A stretch of DNA of 64,000 nucleotides from Ruegeria sp. ANG-S4 (GCF_000814005.1 NZ_JWLK01000006.1:124001-188000); one strand, 5' to 3'; shown: positions 52,056-61,771, counted from the first letter of the stretch. The notes: a model not told the origin generated them from the letters alone. Made by a program: numbers and translations.

Positions 52056-52391
52056 ATGCTGGCAGCAATCGGCGGGGTTTCACTAAGGCACTGGTACAAC
52101 GCACCCGAGTTCTTTTGGCGTGCGGGACAGGCGCTCAAACAAGCTCAGGGTGATCCATTGTGCCTGTATGCAGGGGTCTTTCCGCACAACGGTATCTACT
52201 TTTCGCTCAGCGTCTGGCAGGACATTGAGGCAATGTTGACATTTGCCCAATCCGGCCCGCATCGGCGGGTGTTGGAGGTCTCGGACCGGCTTGCGATTTC
52301 GCATGAGTTTCACCACTTTCCCTGCATTGCGGTGCCGAGTCAGGATCAGGCTCTGCGCGTGTGGAAGCAACAATACCAGTCATCGAATTAG
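52056..52391 (+). CDS. Small conserved protein, unknown function
   Basis: 111 residues from an ATG after GGGAGGGAC. It is rich in aromatics and histidines (WYNAPEFFWRAGQAL, VFPHNGIYFSLSVWQDIEAML, ISHEFHHFPCI). The pattern of a strand, a helix with W, and a 'SVW.D' segment is like the ferredoxin-like dimeric alpha/beta barrels of small monooxygenases, but no motif settles this. It separates trpF from trpB, and is probably co-transcribed with them. Confidence 0.65.
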   Translation: MLAAIGGVSLRHWYNAPEFFWRAGQALKQAQGDPLCLYAGVFPHNGIYFSLSVWQDIEAMLTFAQSGPHRRVLEVSDRLAISHEFHHFPCIAVPSQDQALRVWKQQYQSSN

Positions 52392-52458
52392 TGCGTTTTG
52401 CCATGGCAAATCCCGCCACCACCACATATGAACAACAGGTACGATGAGGGAGACACCC

Positions 52459-53706
52459 ATGGCCAACGATCTTTTCAATTCCTTCATGTCCGGCCCGGAT
52501 GAACAGGGCCGCTTCGGCATCTTTGGCGGACGGTTCGTCAGCGAAACGCTGATGCCTTTGATCCTGTCGCTGGAAGAGGAATACGAGAAGGCGAAAGACG
52601 ATCCGACATTCTGGGCCGAGATGGACGATCTTTGGGCGAACTATGTGGGCCGTCCATCGCCCTTGTATTATGCGGAACGTTTGACCGAACACTTGGGTGG
52701 CGCGAAGATCTATCTAAAGCGCGATGAGCTGAACCATACCGGTGCGCACAAAATCAACAATGTGCTGGGTCAGATTATTCTGGCCCGCCGCATGGGCAAG
52801 ACGCGCATTATTGCCGAGACTGGGGCAGGGCAGCACGGCGTGGCCACAGCCACCGTATGTGCCAAGTTCGGGCTGAAATGCGTGGTCTACATGGGGGCGC
52901 ATGACGTACAGCGGCAAGCGCCGAACGTGTTCCGGATGCGCCTGTTGGGGGCCGAAGTGATTCCGGTGACTTCGGGTCGTGGCACGCTGAAAGATGCCAT
53001 GAACGATGCGCTGCGCGATTGGGTGACCAATGTACGCGACACGTTCTACTGCATTGGTACTGTCGCTGGTCCGCACCCGTATCCGGCGATGGTCCGTGAC
53101 TTTCAGTCGATCATCGGCAAAGAAGCCAAGGAACAGATGCACAAGGCCGAGGGCCGTTTGCCCGACACGATCATTGCCGCCATTGGCGGCGGGTCCAACG
53201 CGATGGGCCTGTTCTACCCGTTCCTTGACGACAAAGAGGTCAACATCATCGGTGTTGAGGCCGGCGGCAAGGGTGTGAACGAGAAGATGGAGCATTGCGC
53301 CTCATTGACCGGCGGTCGCCCTGGCGTGCTGCACGGCAACCGGACCTACCTGCTACAGGACGATGACGGTCAGATTCTCGAAGGCTACTCGATCTCTGCC
53401 GGTCTGGACTATCCCGGCATCGGCCCCGAGCATTCGTGGCTGAACGATGTCGGTCGTGCGCAATACGTCTCGATCACCGACAAAGAGGCGTTGGATGCCT
53501 TCCAACTGTGCTGCGCGACCGAAGGTATTATCCCCGCGCTCGAGCCCTGCCATGCCTTGGCGCACGTCATGAAGATTGCGCCCGATCTGCCTGAGGATCA
53601 TCTGATCTGCATGAACATGTGCGGGCGGGGTGACAAGGATGTGCAGACAGTTGCCAAATATCTGGGCTTTGACATGTCCGATACCGAAGGCCGCACGGCA
53701 GACTGA
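52459..53706 (+). CDS. trpB: Tryptophan synthase beta chain
   Basis: 415 residues from the ATG at 52459; an ATG 15 bases upstream is less likely. [17 protein letters not shown] starts the conserved core. [15 protein letters not shown] holds the PLP lysine, [18 protein letters not shown] the substrate loop, and [13 protein letters not shown] the PLP phosphate site. It joins indole and serine. trpA is not next to it, but 5.4 kb away on the other strand. Confidence 0.97.
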   Translation: MANDLFNSFMSGPDEQGRFGIFGGRFVSETLMPLILSLEEEYEKAKDDPTFWAEMDDLWANYVGRPSPLYYAERLTEHLGGAKIYLKRDELNHTGAHKINNVLGQIILARRMGKTRIIAETGAGQHGVATATVCAKFGLKCVVYMGAHDVQRQAPNVFRMRLLGAEVIPVTSGRGTLKDAMNDALRDWVTNVRDTFYCIGTVAGPHPYPAMVRDFQSIIGKEAKEQMHKAEGRLPDTIIAAIGGGSNAMGLFYPFLDDKEVNIIGVEAGGKGVNEKMEHCASLTGGRPGVLHGNRTYLLQDDDGQILEGYSISAGLDYPGIGPEHSWLNDVGRAQYVSITDKEALDAFQLCCATEGIIPALEPCHALAHVMKIAPDLPEDHLICMNMCGRGDKDVQTVAKYLGFDMSDTEGRTAD

Positions 53707-53750
53707 GCCGGGGCTAGGCGGTCAGTTCGAATTGTGTCAGGTTGCGCCCT

Positions 53751-54386
53751 ATGCGCAACCCGAGCCATCTGGTCACATCAGAACGACTTGAGCAGAAATA
53801 CGATGCAGCCGCGCCCGGTTGGTCGGATAAAATGCGCCTGCTCGGGTACTTTGACGCCTATCTCGGGTTTCTGTCGGCGGACCCTTCGGCAAACTACGGC
53901 CAGAATGCCCTTGATGTTGGGGCCGGAACCGGCGCGTTTGCCGAGGCCCGGGCGGCGCTGCAATCTGAAGGAGCCGTAACCTTACTGGAGCCATCAGCCA
54001 AAATGCTTCAACGGGCCCAAAACGCATTGGCCCGGCGTGGGATAGAAGCTGAGGCAAGGCAGTCACGTTTGGAGGATTTCGAAGCAGCGGCGTCTCCCTT
54101 TGACTGCATTCTGGCAGCTCATTTTCTTGAGCACTGCCCGGATCCGCTGGTTGCGCTGCAGCGCATGCGCGATTTGGCTGCGCCCGGTTCGGCATTGTGG
54201 CTGGTTGTCAGCAAACCGCATTGGTGCAACGCGATAATCTGGTTCCAATGGCGCCATCGCACCTATCGGCCGGAAGAAGTTGGCACGCTGCTTGCAAAAT
54301 CGGGGTGGGCGCTTCAGGCTCAGCACAGTTTTCCTGCCGGTCCGCCATCACGGACGTCGCGCGGGTACAAAGCAATCGCGATCTGA
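53751..54386 (+). CDS. Class I SAM-dependent methyltransferase
   Basis: 211 residues from the ATG at 53751 (TTG at 53742 is possible). ALDVGAGTGAFAEARAAL is motif I, VTLLEPSAKMLQRAQNAL motif II, and DCILAAHFLEHCPDPLVALQRM motif post-II, as in UbiE/Methyltransf_11-type small-molecule enzymes. The substrate is unknown. It follows trpB by 44 bases and converges on the DUF2237 gene. Confidence 0.87.
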   Translation: MRNPSHLVTSERLEQKYDAAAPGWSDKMRLLGYFDAYLGFLSADPSANYGQNALDVGAGTGAFAEARAALQSEGAVTLLEPSAKMLQRAQNALARRGIEAEARQSRLEDFEAAASPFDCILAAHFLEHCPDPLVALQRMRDLAAPGSALWLVVSKPHWCNAIIWFQWRHRTYRPEEVGTLLAKSGWALQAQHSFPAGPPSRTSRGYKAIAI

Positions 54387-54392
54387 ACGGGT

Positions 54393-54767
54393 TCAGCTAT
54401 CCGCGTTATGCGTCCTCAGCACTTCGAGAGAGACGACATCCAGCGCCCGCTGATGGGTCGCCTCAAGGTGCACCTTGGGTGCGCAGCCTTCGTCATGCGC
54501 CTGAAGGAACCGCGCGGCACACAGACACCAACTGTCACCCGGTTTGAGGCCCGGAAAATCGAATTCGGGCCTAGGGGTGCTGAGGTCATTGCCCACGTAT
54601 TTGGAAAACGCCAGAAACTCGGCCGTCATCACTGCGCACACTGTATGGCTACCCTGATCCTCGGGGCAGGTATTGCACGCGCCGTCGCGAAAGAACCCGG
54701 TTAGCGGGTCCCGAGAGCAGGGGGCCAATACACCGCCCAGAACGTTGATGCTGTCTTGTTTCTGCAT
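54393..54767 (-). CDS. DUF2237 family protein
   Basis: 124 residues. INVLGGVLAPCSRDPLTGFFRDGACNTCPEDQGSHTVCAVMTAEFLAFSK and GDSWCLCAARFLQAHDEGCAPKV match the cysteine-rich DUF2237 pattern almost from end to end. Six or more conserved cysteines may bind a metal. The function is unknown. It follows the serine hydrolase gene by nine bases on the minus strand. Confidence 0.88.
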   Translation of the reverse strand: MQKQDSINVLGGVLAPCSRDPLTGFFRDGACNTCPEDQGSHTVCAVMTAEFLAFSKYVGNDLSTPRPEFDFPGLKPGDSWCLCAARFLQAHDEGCAPKVHLEATHQRALDVVSLEVLRTHNADS

Positions 54768-54776
54768 GCTGCCACC

Positions 54777-55940
54777 TTACAGGCTTTGCGCGATATTGCG
54801 GAACATTTCTATGTTCAGGTCGTTGATGCCCGGATCGCGAAAATTGCGATCCGCGCCTGTGGTCACGATCAGAACACCGCGCGGCTGATCAAAATAAATA
54901 TACTGCCCGTAGACCCCACGCGCCAGAAACTCGCCCTCATGCGCATTCACGGGGATCCACCATTGATACCCATAGCCGATTTTCCCCGGCTCGGTCGGGG
55001 CGCTGGGCCAAGTGGACTCGGCAATCCACGCGGCGGGCACGATTTGCGCACCATCGACAGCGCCGTTTTGCAGGATCATCTGCCCGAACCTTGCAAAGTC
55101 CCGCGTGGTGAAATTCAACCCGCCCAGAACGAACGCAACACCAGCCCCGTCCGCGATGTAGTACCCGTCATATTCCAAACCCAAGGGTTGGATGATCCGC
55201 TCCGTCAATAACTCAGAGACACTCTTGCCAGTGGCGCCACGGATCACCATTCCGATTACATGGGTATCGATCGATACGTATTGCCAGCTTTTCCCGGGCG
55301 TCTCGAACGTATCGGTTATCGAGGCCGCAAACGCGTCCAATTCCCCGCCCAACGCAACAACGCGGCCCATGCGGTTGATATCGGAATTGTAGTCAAAATA
55401 ATCCTCGTTGAAGCTGACACCGCTGGCCATGTTCAGCACGTTCCGGATCGATGCCCCGTCATAGGCGCTGCCAGAAAGCTCCGGCGCATATTTTGTAACG
55501 GGATCGTCAAGCGATCCGATTGCGCCCTCATCCATCAAAATGCCGAACAGGGCGGACAAATAGCTTTTGGCCACCGACCACGAAATCCGACGGTCATCCG
55601 GGCCGGTATCCAGATAGTATTCCTCGAACCGGATCTGGCCGTTCTGCATGACCAACAGCGACGTTACCGCGCGGTCCTCGATCCACTGGTCGGTTCCGTC
55701 CGGCAGGTCAAAGCCGGGGCCGTACGGCAATTCCCAGGTCGGACCAGCGCCGCGCGGGAGGTTCACGGACAAAAAGGCGTCGTCCATGTGCGAGAAATTG
55801 TGAACGATCTTGTCCTCGGCGAACAGAGAGTTCACAGCCATAAGGCGCTGAATCTCTTCTCGTTTCCAAATCCCGACGACAATGGCTGCCAAGGCCAAAG
55901 CCAGCACGATTCGCAACAGCCATTTGAATGTGGTTCTCAT
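54777..55940 (-). CDS. Serine hydrolase, beta-lactamase/class C PBP family
   Basis: 387 residues from the ATG at 55940, preceded by GAGGGAGGAGC. An N-terminal membrane anchor (LLRIVLALALAAIVVG) places the domain in the periplasm. SWSVAKSYLSALFG holds the SxxK nucleophile, and YVSIDTHVIG may supply the Tyr-x-Ser/Asn. The family includes EstB esterases and penicillin-binding DD-peptidases; the substrate is open. It is followed by DUF2237. Confidence 0.87.
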   Translation of the reverse strand: MRTTFKWLLRIVLALALAAIVVGIWKREEIQRLMAVNSLFAEDKIVHNFSHMDDAFLSVNLPRGAGPTWELPYGPGFDLPDGTDQWIEDRAVTSLLVMQNGQIRFEEYYLDTGPDDRRISWSVAKSYLSALFGILMDEGAIGSLDDPVTKYAPELSGSAYDGASIRNVLNMASGVSFNEDYFDYNSDINRMGRVVALGGELDAFAASITDTFETPGKSWQYVSIDTHVIGMVIRGATGKSVSELLTERIIQPLGLEYDGYYIADGAGVAFVLGGLNFTTRDFARFGQMILQNGAVDGAQIVPAAWIAESTWPSAPTEPGKIGYGYQWWIPVNAHEGEFLARGVYGQYIYFDQPRGVLIVTTGADRNFRDPGINDLNIEMFRNIAQSL

Positions 55941-56021
55941 GCTGCTCCTCCCTCTTTTGGGAACCATAGAACCGGTACTCTGCGCATTTCGCAATCTGAA
56001 CGTGGGGGCAAACCGAACCTG

Positions 56022-56705
56022 CTAGCGGAATTTGTCCAACAGCTTTTGCATGGGGCTGCGGTCGTCCTGAACAGGCTCGGGCGTGCGGGCTTCTTTTGGT
56101 TCCGGTTCAGCCACTTTCGCAGACTTTGATGATCGGGCGGGTGCGGTGCGAAGCGCGACGGCGTTCATGAATTTACCACCCTCATCGGCGGCCAGGTATT
56201 CCGCCCCGTCCGAGACGCCGCGCAGCACGTCTTCCAGCCAGTCCGCGTCGCTTTTGGCAAAGTCGCTCAACACATAGGGCGATACCATCTCTTTGCGTCC
56301 CGGATGGCCGATGCCCAAGCGAACCCGGTCGTAGGCTGGACTGATGTGTTCGTGAACGGAGCGCAGGCCATTGTGACCAGCGTGGCCTCCGCCCGCCTTG
56401 ACGCGCACTTTGCCCGGGGCCAGGTCGAGTTCATCGTGGAACACGATCACATCTGTCGATTCCAGTTTGTAGAATCGCATCGCTTCGCCAACGGATTGCC
56501 CGGATCGGTTCATGAAGGTCTGTGGTTTCACCAGCAACACCTTTTCCGATCCAAGGCGTCCTTCTGAAACTTCAGCCTGGAACTTTGATTTCCAAGGGCC
56601 AAAGCCATGATCGTCCGCAATCCGTTCAAGCGCCATGAACCCGATATTGTGCCGGTTCCGGGCGTATTTTGATCCGGGGTTTCCCAATCCGACAAACAGC
56701 TTCAT
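56022..56705 (-). CDS. pth: Peptidyl-tRNA hydrolase
   Basis: 227 residues from the ATG at 56705, preceded by AAAGGCACC. LFVGLGNPGSKYARNRHNIGFMAL carries the catalytic His and the Asn, with GGGHAGHNGLRSVHEHI and YDRVRLGIGHPG further on. A C-terminal tail of about 40 residues rich in Pro, Glu and Lys is common in alphaproteobacteria. It frees tRNA from stalled peptidyl-tRNA. It lies downstream of rplY, but a terminator stands between them. Confidence 0.95.
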   Translation of the reverse strand: MKLFVGLGNPGSKYARNRHNIGFMALERIADDHGFGPWKSKFQAEVSEGRLGSEKVLLVKPQTFMNRSGQSVGEAMRFYKLESTDVIVFHDELDLAPGKVRVKAGGGHAGHNGLRSVHEHISPAYDRVRLGIGHPGRKEMVSPYVLSDFAKSDADWLEDVLRGVSDGAEYLAADEGGKFMNAVALRTAPARSSKSAKVAEPEPKEARTPEPVQDDRSPMQKLLDKFR

Positions 56706-56785
56706 TTCGGTGCCTTTCGGTTTTCGCGCAGACCTTGCCCTTGGTTGATGGCATGGATCGGTTGTCAGATTCCACCCCACCCAAC

Positions 56786-56820
56786 CGAAAAGAAAACGGG
56801 CCTCCAATGGAAGCCCGTTT
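56786..56820 (-). terminator. Rho-independent terminator of rplY (minus strand)
   Basis: Read on the minus strand, AAACGGGC (56820-56813) pairs with GCCCGTTT (56801-56794) and is followed by TCTTTTC. It is 24 bases after the rplY stop. Confidence 0.75.
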
Positions 56821-56844
56821 CAACGCTCCAGAAATGATCTGGCT

Positions 56845-57504
56845 TTATTCTTCTGTTTCTTCTTCTTTGCCGACCACTTCGACTTCGTCTGCGGCGACTT
56901 CTTCTTCGCCCTCTTCGTCGTCGCTGGTCGACAGACCGGTTGGTGCCGAAACGTTGGCGATCACGAAATCGCGGTCGATGGTCGGCTTGGTCCCGGCGGG
57001 CAGATCAACTGCCGAGATCGTGGCAACGTCGTTGATCTCCATTCCGGTCAGATCGACGGTGATCTTCTCGGGGATTTCGCCTGCGGTGCACATCAACTCA
57101 ACTTCGGGGCGCACTACGGTCAGAACGCCGCCCTTCTTGATGCCGGGGGCTTCGTCTTCGTTGACGAATTCGACCGGGATGAACAGCGCGATTTTGGTTG
57201 TCCTGCGCAGGCGCATCAGGTCCAAGTGGGTCGGCAGGTCTTTGACGACATCACGCTGAACGTCGCGGCAGATGACGCGGACGTCTTCGTGGCCTTCAAC
57301 CTTCAGGTTCCACAGGGTCGACTTGAACCGGCCTGCTTTCAGACGCTTGAACAAAACGTTGAACGGGATCTGGATCGGCAACGGATCTTTGTCGCCACCA
57401 AATACAATGCCCGGAACCATGCCGTCGCGGCGTGCCTGACGAGCGGCGCCCTTGCCTGTCCCCGTCCGTTCCAGAGCTACGAGATCAGGAATCTCACCAG
57501 CCAT
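56845..57504 (-). CDS. rplY: 50S ribosomal protein L25 (CTC/TL5 type)
   Basis: 219 residues. The N-terminal domain ([29 protein letters not shown]) binds 5S rRNA, and the C-terminal beta domain (about 95-190) is of the TL5 type. The tail is very acidic (Asp/Glu-rich after residue 195). E. coli L25 has only the first domain. rplY and pth side by side are a conserved pair. The gene probably has its own promoter in 57505-57600. Confidence 0.95.
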   Translation of the reverse strand: MAGEIPDLVALERTGTGKGAARQARRDGMVPGIVFGGDKDPLPIQIPFNVLFKRLKAGRFKSTLWNLKVEGHEDVRVICRDVQRDVVKDLPTHLDLMRLRRTTKIALFIPVEFVNEDEAPGIKKGGVLTVVRPEVELMCTAGEIPEKITVDLTGMEINDVATISAVDLPAGTKPTIDRDFVIANVSAPTGLSTSDDEEGEEEVAADEVEVVGKEEETEE

Positions 57505-57619
57505 GATATATCTCCAATGTTAGGGCGGGTATCCTCCAAGGCTGTATACCCGCGTGAAGCCGCGTCCTTAGCTTGATTCATTGCGTTTGGAAAGGGGTTT
57601 TTGGCCCGTTTTGCATTAT

Positions 57620-57739
57620 GCGAGGCTCTGCCTCGCGCTCCGGGATATTTCCAGCCAGATGAAGCTGGGGATCCGCTCTTCATCTGGCCTCAAATATCCC
57701 GGGGGAGGCGCCGCTTGCGGCGACGGGGGCAGAGCCCCC
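57620..57739. repeat. Dispersed intergenic element, long copy (REP-like composite of hairpins)
   Basis: Three structures follow one another: GCGAGGC-TCT-GCCTCGC at 57620-57636; a long imperfect palindrome with 25-base arms (57640-57664 and 57678-57702, starting CCGGGATATTT and ending AAATATCCCGG) around a 13-base loop; and GGGGGC-AGA-GCCCCC at 57725-57739. The right part repeats the element after metK (45222-45273). It fills the gap between the lldD-type gene and rplY. Confidence 0.8.
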
Positions 57740-57750
57740 ATCAGACGGTG

Positions 57751-58917
57751 TCAAGGCTGCCAGCGACCGCCAAAGTCTTGAGGTATCAAGAGGTTGTGGT
57801 GCCCCAGGTCGTTTACGTGTCGCTCGCCGCACAATGCCATTGTGGTGTCGAGTTCCTTTTGAATGACCTCGAGGGCTTTCGTCACGCCGCTTTGGCCCAT
57901 GGCCCCCAACCCGTAGATATAGGCACGGCCAACAAACGTCCCCTTTGCACCCAGAGCAAGCGCCTTCAACACGTCCTGACCAGAGCGGATACCGCTATCC
58001 AGATGGACCTCGATGTCGCTGCCGACCGCATCCATGATCTCGGGCAATACCCGAATGGAACTCAGCGCGCCGTCCAGTTGCCGACCGCCATGGTTCGAAA
58101 CCACAATGGCGTCTGCACCGAGTTTGGCAGCCATTTTGGCATCTTCCGCGTCGAGAATTCCTTTCAGGATTACCTTGCCGCCCCATTGCTCCATCAGTTT
58201 TTCGACTTTCGTCCAATCAAGGCTGGGGTCGAACTGTTCCGCGGTCCAGGTGCCCAGCGATCTTGTATCGGTTATCGCGTTGACGTGACCGACGATATTG
58301 CCAAATTCGCGGCGTTTCGCGCCCAGCATTTCGATGCCCCAGGCCCATTTGGTCATAAGGTTGGCAATCGTCTTCGGGGTCAGCTTTGGCGGCGCGGACA
58401 GTCCGTTCTTGAGGTCTTTGTGGCGCTGTCCAAGGATCTGCAGGTCCAACGTGATGACCAGCGCCGAACATCCTGCATCCTTTGCCCGTTGGATCAAACG
58501 GGACACATAGTCTTCGTCTTTCATCGTATAAAGCTGAAACCAGAATGGGCGGGTCGTCGCCTCGGCCACGTCTTCGATCGAGTTGATGGACATGGTCGAA
58601 AGCGTGAATGGCACGCCAAACGCTTCTGCGGCCTTGGCGGCCTTGATCTCTCCATCCGCATGCTGCATGCCGGTCAGGCCAACCGGGGCCAATGCGACGG
58701 GCATCGCAACGTCATGGCCGATCATTTGCGACGCGGTCGAGCGCCCGGCCATGTCAACCGCAACGCGCTGGCGCAGGCGGATGTCTTCGAAGTCTCGGGA
58801 GTTGTCCCGAAAAGTCTGTTCGGTCCAACTGCCGCTTTCCGTATAATCGAAGAACATGCGGGGGACACGACGCTCGTATATCCGCTTGAGGTCTTCGATA
58901 TTGGTTATGACGGGCAT
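57751..58917 (-). CDS. lldD: Alpha-hydroxy-acid oxidase / L-lactate dehydrogenase, FMN-dependent
   Basis: 388 residues. VPRMFFDYTESGSWTEQT is the start of the family, ALAPVGLTGMQHADGE binds FMN, and SNHGGRQLDGALSSI contains the catalytic His-Arg pair. The C-terminal DSGIRSGQDVLKALALGAKGTFVGRA is the FMN phosphate site. It oxidises L-lactate or a related 2-hydroxy acid and passes electrons to quinone or oxygen. It stands between rplY and trpA, not in a lactate operon, so the symbol is tentative. Confidence 0.88.
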   Translation of the reverse strand: MPVITNIEDLKRIYERRVPRMFFDYTESGSWTEQTFRDNSRDFEDIRLRQRVAVDMAGRSTASQMIGHDVAMPVALAPVGLTGMQHADGEIKAAKAAEAFGVPFTLSTMSINSIEDVAEATTRPFWFQLYTMKDEDYVSRLIQRAKDAGCSALVITLDLQILGQRHKDLKNGLSAPPKLTPKTIANLMTKWAWGIEMLGAKRREFGNIVGHVNAITDTRSLGTWTAEQFDPSLDWTKVEKLMEQWGGKVILKGILDAEDAKMAAKLGADAIVVSNHGGRQLDGALSSIRVLPEIMDAVGSDIEVHLDSGIRSGQDVLKALALGAKGTFVGRAYIYGLGAMGQSGVTKALEVIQKELDTTMALCGERHVNDLGHHNLLIPQDFGGRWQP

Positions 58918-59061
58918 GACGGAGACCTCTGCGAGAACTGTTTGTTTTTCTTATCAATTCCGATCACAACCCGCAACGTTTCGCGCGGGGCGCAAAGCTT
59001 GCTGGAAACCAGTGCGCGCTTTCGCCGCTGCGCGAAAGCTGCTGCCGTGTTGGACCAGAGG

Positions 59062-59853
59062 TTAGACGCTATGGGCGCCGTCCGAAAGCGTTCGAACAAA
59101 GTCCAGGACGTCGGAAACCGGCTTGCCAGCTGCGATTTGGCTGACAATGGCCGAGCCGACAACGGCCCCGTCCGCAACGCTTGCGATGGCGCGCGACTTT
59201 TCCGGTGTGTTGATGCCAAATCCGACAATGACCGGCAGCTCGGTGGCGGCCTTGATGCGCGACACTTCGGGTCCGACATCGGTGGCTTGTGCTTCGGCAG
59301 CACCAGTGATCCCCGTGATCGAAACGTAGTAAACGAAACCCGACGTGTTCTGCAGCACGCGCGGCAATCGTGTATCGTCGGTGGTGGGCGTCGCCAGTCG
59401 GATGAAGTTCAACCCGGCCGCCTGCGCGGGCAGGCAGAGTTCGGCATCCTCTTCCGGGGGCAGGTCCACAACGATCAACCCGTCGATGCCGGCCTCTTTT
59501 GCATCCTTCAGAAAGGCGTCTACGCCTCGGCTGTAAATCGGGTTGTAATATCCCATCAGGACAATCGGCGTGGTATCGTCGGTTTCTCGGAATGCACGCG
59601 CCAAATCGAGGGTGCGCTGCAAGGTCATTCCGCCATCCAGCGCCCGTTGCCCCGCCGCCTGAATGGTAGGTCCATCCGCCATGGGATCAGTAAAGGGTAA
59701 CCCCAGTTCAATCACGTCGACGCCGGCACCCGGTAATCCTTTGACCACCTCAAGCGACGTCTCATAGTCAGGGTCTCCGGCCATGATATAGGCAACGAAG
59801 GCCTTCTTGCCCTGAGCTTTGAGGTCGGCGAATTTGGCGTCGATACGGGTCAT
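59062..59853 (-). CDS. trpA: Tryptophan synthase alpha chain
   Basis: 263 residues. [28 protein letters not shown] holds the catalytic Glu and Asp. [25 protein letters not shown] and [12 protein letters not shown] follow, and [14 protein letters not shown] is the phosphate site. It cleaves indole-3-glycerol phosphate and passes indole to TrpB. The gene is transcribed on the opposite strand from trpF and trpB, 5.4 kb away, with unrelated genes between. Confidence 0.97.
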   Translation of the reverse strand: MTRIDAKFADLKAQGKKAFVAYIMAGDPDYETSLEVVKGLPGAGVDVIELGLPFTDPMADGPTIQAAGQRALDGGMTLQRTLDLARAFRETDDTTPIVLMGYYNPIYSRGVDAFLKDAKEAGIDGLIVVDLPPEEDAELCLPAQAAGLNFIRLATPTTDDTRLPRVLQNTSGFVYYVSITGITGAAEAQATDVGPEVSRIKAATELPVIVGFGINTPEKSRAIASVADGAVVGSAIVSQIAAGKPVSDVLDFVRTLSDGAHSV

Positions 59854-59932
59854 CTGCGGTCCTTGCGTTCAGGTTTCGACCTGATGTGCAGAAAGTTTTG
59901 CGGAAAATCAATCCCGGTTCGGCGGGACCGCG

Positions 59933-60424
59933 TCAGAAGGCCAAGTGGTACCTGATCAAACCCGAGTTCACACCGGGGTTGAAGTTCTGCGTGCTGGCGT
60001 TGGATTTGTGCGTAATTGCCAGTGACAATTTGTTTCCGTTGTTCAGCTTGTACCCGACGCCCAAGAGGCTGCGGATTTGAAAATCACCGCCAAGGTCGTT
60101 CAATTGATCGCCTTCGGAGAAATATCCGGGCATGATGCTTCCTTCAACGAACCACCGATCCGAAAAGGAATAGACGCCGATCAGGCCAATTCCGATATGG
60201 ACATCCGCCGCGGCGTCAACAGTCAGGGCACCGCCCCACGCCGCAGAAAGGCGTTCGGTCTGATAGAACGGGCGGTGGTGGTACTCAAAAGAAACAACAG
60301 CCTCGTCATCGGCAAACGGGTCTGAAAAGTCGGAAAATCCTGCGCCGAAAATCAGCGATTGTGCATGTGCCGGGTGACAGGTCACAAAAAGCGCCAGAAG
60401 GGCTGAAAGGTACTTCATATCCAC
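59933..60424 (-). CDS. PagL-like (acyloxyacyl hydrolase family) outer-membrane protein
   Basis: 163 residues. A signal peptide ends at AHAQ (about residue 22), then FGAGFSDFSDPF and alternating beta strands, ending in YHLAF with a terminal Phe. ITHKSNAST near residue 137-145 matches the His-x-Ser site of PagL lipid A 3-O-deacylase (His139, Ser141 here). At the spacing of PagL's catalytic Glu the residue is Asn153. It may remove an acyl chain from lipid A in the outer membrane, or be an inactive relative. Confidence 0.8.
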   Translation of the reverse strand: MDMKYLSALLALFVTCHPAHAQSLIFGAGFSDFSDPFADDEAVVSFEYHHRPFYQTERLSAAWGGALTVDAAADVHIGIGLIGVYSFSDRWFVEGSIMPGYFSEGDQLNDLGGDFQIRSLLGVGYKLNNGNKLSLAITHKSNASTQNFNPGVNSGLIRYHLAF

Positions 60425-60617
60425 TATTTACTATGTGTTTATTTGCAACGTTCTAGCTGAGAATCTTAATGCATGGGAATCGCGCCAGGCAAGAACGTTG
60501 CCGCCGTACGGCGAGGCGCTGTTGCAAATCTGACTGCCCTGCCTTTTGACGCTCCGGCTTGCGCATCCCATCGGACCTGCATAGAAGCGGCCCGCAAATG
60601 CTATGCAGGAGGCCGTC

Positions 60618-61715
60618 ATGGGCTTTAGAATGGGAATTGTGGGTCTGCCGAATGTGGGCAAGTCGACCCTGTTCAATGCGCTGACCAAAACCGCAGCCGC
60701 GCAGGCGGCAAATTTCCCGTTCTGCACGATTGAGCCGAATGTCGGGGATGTGGCCGTTCCGGATGATCGCCTCGATAAGCTGGCCGCGATAGCATCGTCC
60801 AAGCAGATCATTCCGACCCGCATGACCTTCGTAGATATCGCCGGGCTGGTGAAGGGGGCGTCAAAGGGCGAGGGCTTGGGTAACCAGTTTCTGGCCAACA
60901 TTCGCGAAACCGATGCGATTGCGCATGTCCTGCGCTGTTTCGAAGATGGCGACGTGACCCATGTGGACGGCCGCGTCGATCCGGTCGCCGATGCTGACAC
61001 GATCGAGACAGAACTGATGCTGGCCGATCTGGAAAGCATCGAAAAGCGCCGCGCCAATCTGGTGCGCAAGCTGAAGGGCAACGACAAGGAGGCGCAGCAG
61101 CAGGACCGTCTGCTGGCCGCTGCGCAAGAGATGCTGGAAAACGGCAAACCCGCCCGTCTGGTTGAGGTCTCGGACGAAGACTCCAAAGCGTGGAAGATGC
61201 TGCAACTGCTGACCACCAAGCCGGTGCTTTATGTCTGCAATGTCTCCGAGGAAGAAGCCGCCGAGGGCAACGATTATTCTGCCAAAGTCGCTGAAATGGC
61301 CGCGGCGCAGGGCAATGCGCATGTCATCATCAGTGCCAAGATCGAGGAAGAGATCAGCCTGCTTGAAGACGACGAGGCGCAGATGTTTCTCGAGGAAATG
61401 GGCCTCGAAGAACCCGGCCTCGACCGTTTGATCCGCGCAGGTTATGACCTGCTGAAGCTGGAAACCTATTTCACCGTCGGCCCAAAAGAAGCCCGCGCCT
61501 GGACGATCCGCACCGGAACCGCTGCGCCTCAGGCCGCGGGCGTGATCCACGGGGACTTTGAAAAGGGCTTCATCCGTGCCGAAACCATCGCCTATGACGA
61601 CTACATCGCCGCCAACGGCGAGCAGAGCGCGAAAGAGGCGGGCAAGATGCGGGCCGAGGGCAAGGGCTACATCGTCAAAGACGGTGACGTGATGCACTTC
61701 CTGTTCAATACCTGA
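60618..61715 (+). CDS. ychF: Ribosome-binding ATPase YchF
   Basis: 365 residues from the ATG at 60618, preceded by AGGAGG. GIVGLPNVGKSTLFNALT is G1, DIAGLVKGASKGEGLGNQFL is G3, and LYVCNVSEEE takes the NxxE form of G4 that makes this Obg-family member prefer ATP. A coiled coil (about 130-200) and a C-terminal TGS domain follow. It binds ribosomes and is linked to the oxidative stress response. Confidence 0.96.
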   Translation: MGFRMGIVGLPNVGKSTLFNALTKTAAAQAANFPFCTIEPNVGDVAVPDDRLDKLAAIASSKQIIPTRMTFVDIAGLVKGASKGEGLGNQFLANIRETDAIAHVLRCFEDGDVTHVDGRVDPVADADTIETELMLADLESIEKRRANLVRKLKGNDKEAQQQDRLLAAAQEMLENGKPARLVEVSDEDSKAWKMLQLLTTKPVLYVCNVSEEEAAEGNDYSAKVAEMAAAQGNAHVIISAKIEEEISLLEDDEAQMFLEEMGLEEPGLDRLIRAGYDLLKLETYFTVGPKEARAWTIRTGTAAPQAAGVIHGDFEKGFIRAETIAYDDYIAANGEQSAKEAGKMRAEGKGYIVKDGDVMHFLFNT

Positions 61716-61771
61716 TCACAGGACGGCGTCTCAGCGTGCCTGTCAGGTACTCTTCTGCCTGCGACGGTGGC

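Noticed and set aside
57601-59700. A 699-codon open frame on the plus strand
   Set aside because: It runs antisense through the lldD-type and trpA genes, whose protein motifs are complete on the minus strand. The antisense translation has no domain and is rich in Arg, His and Gln, as GC-rich shadows are.
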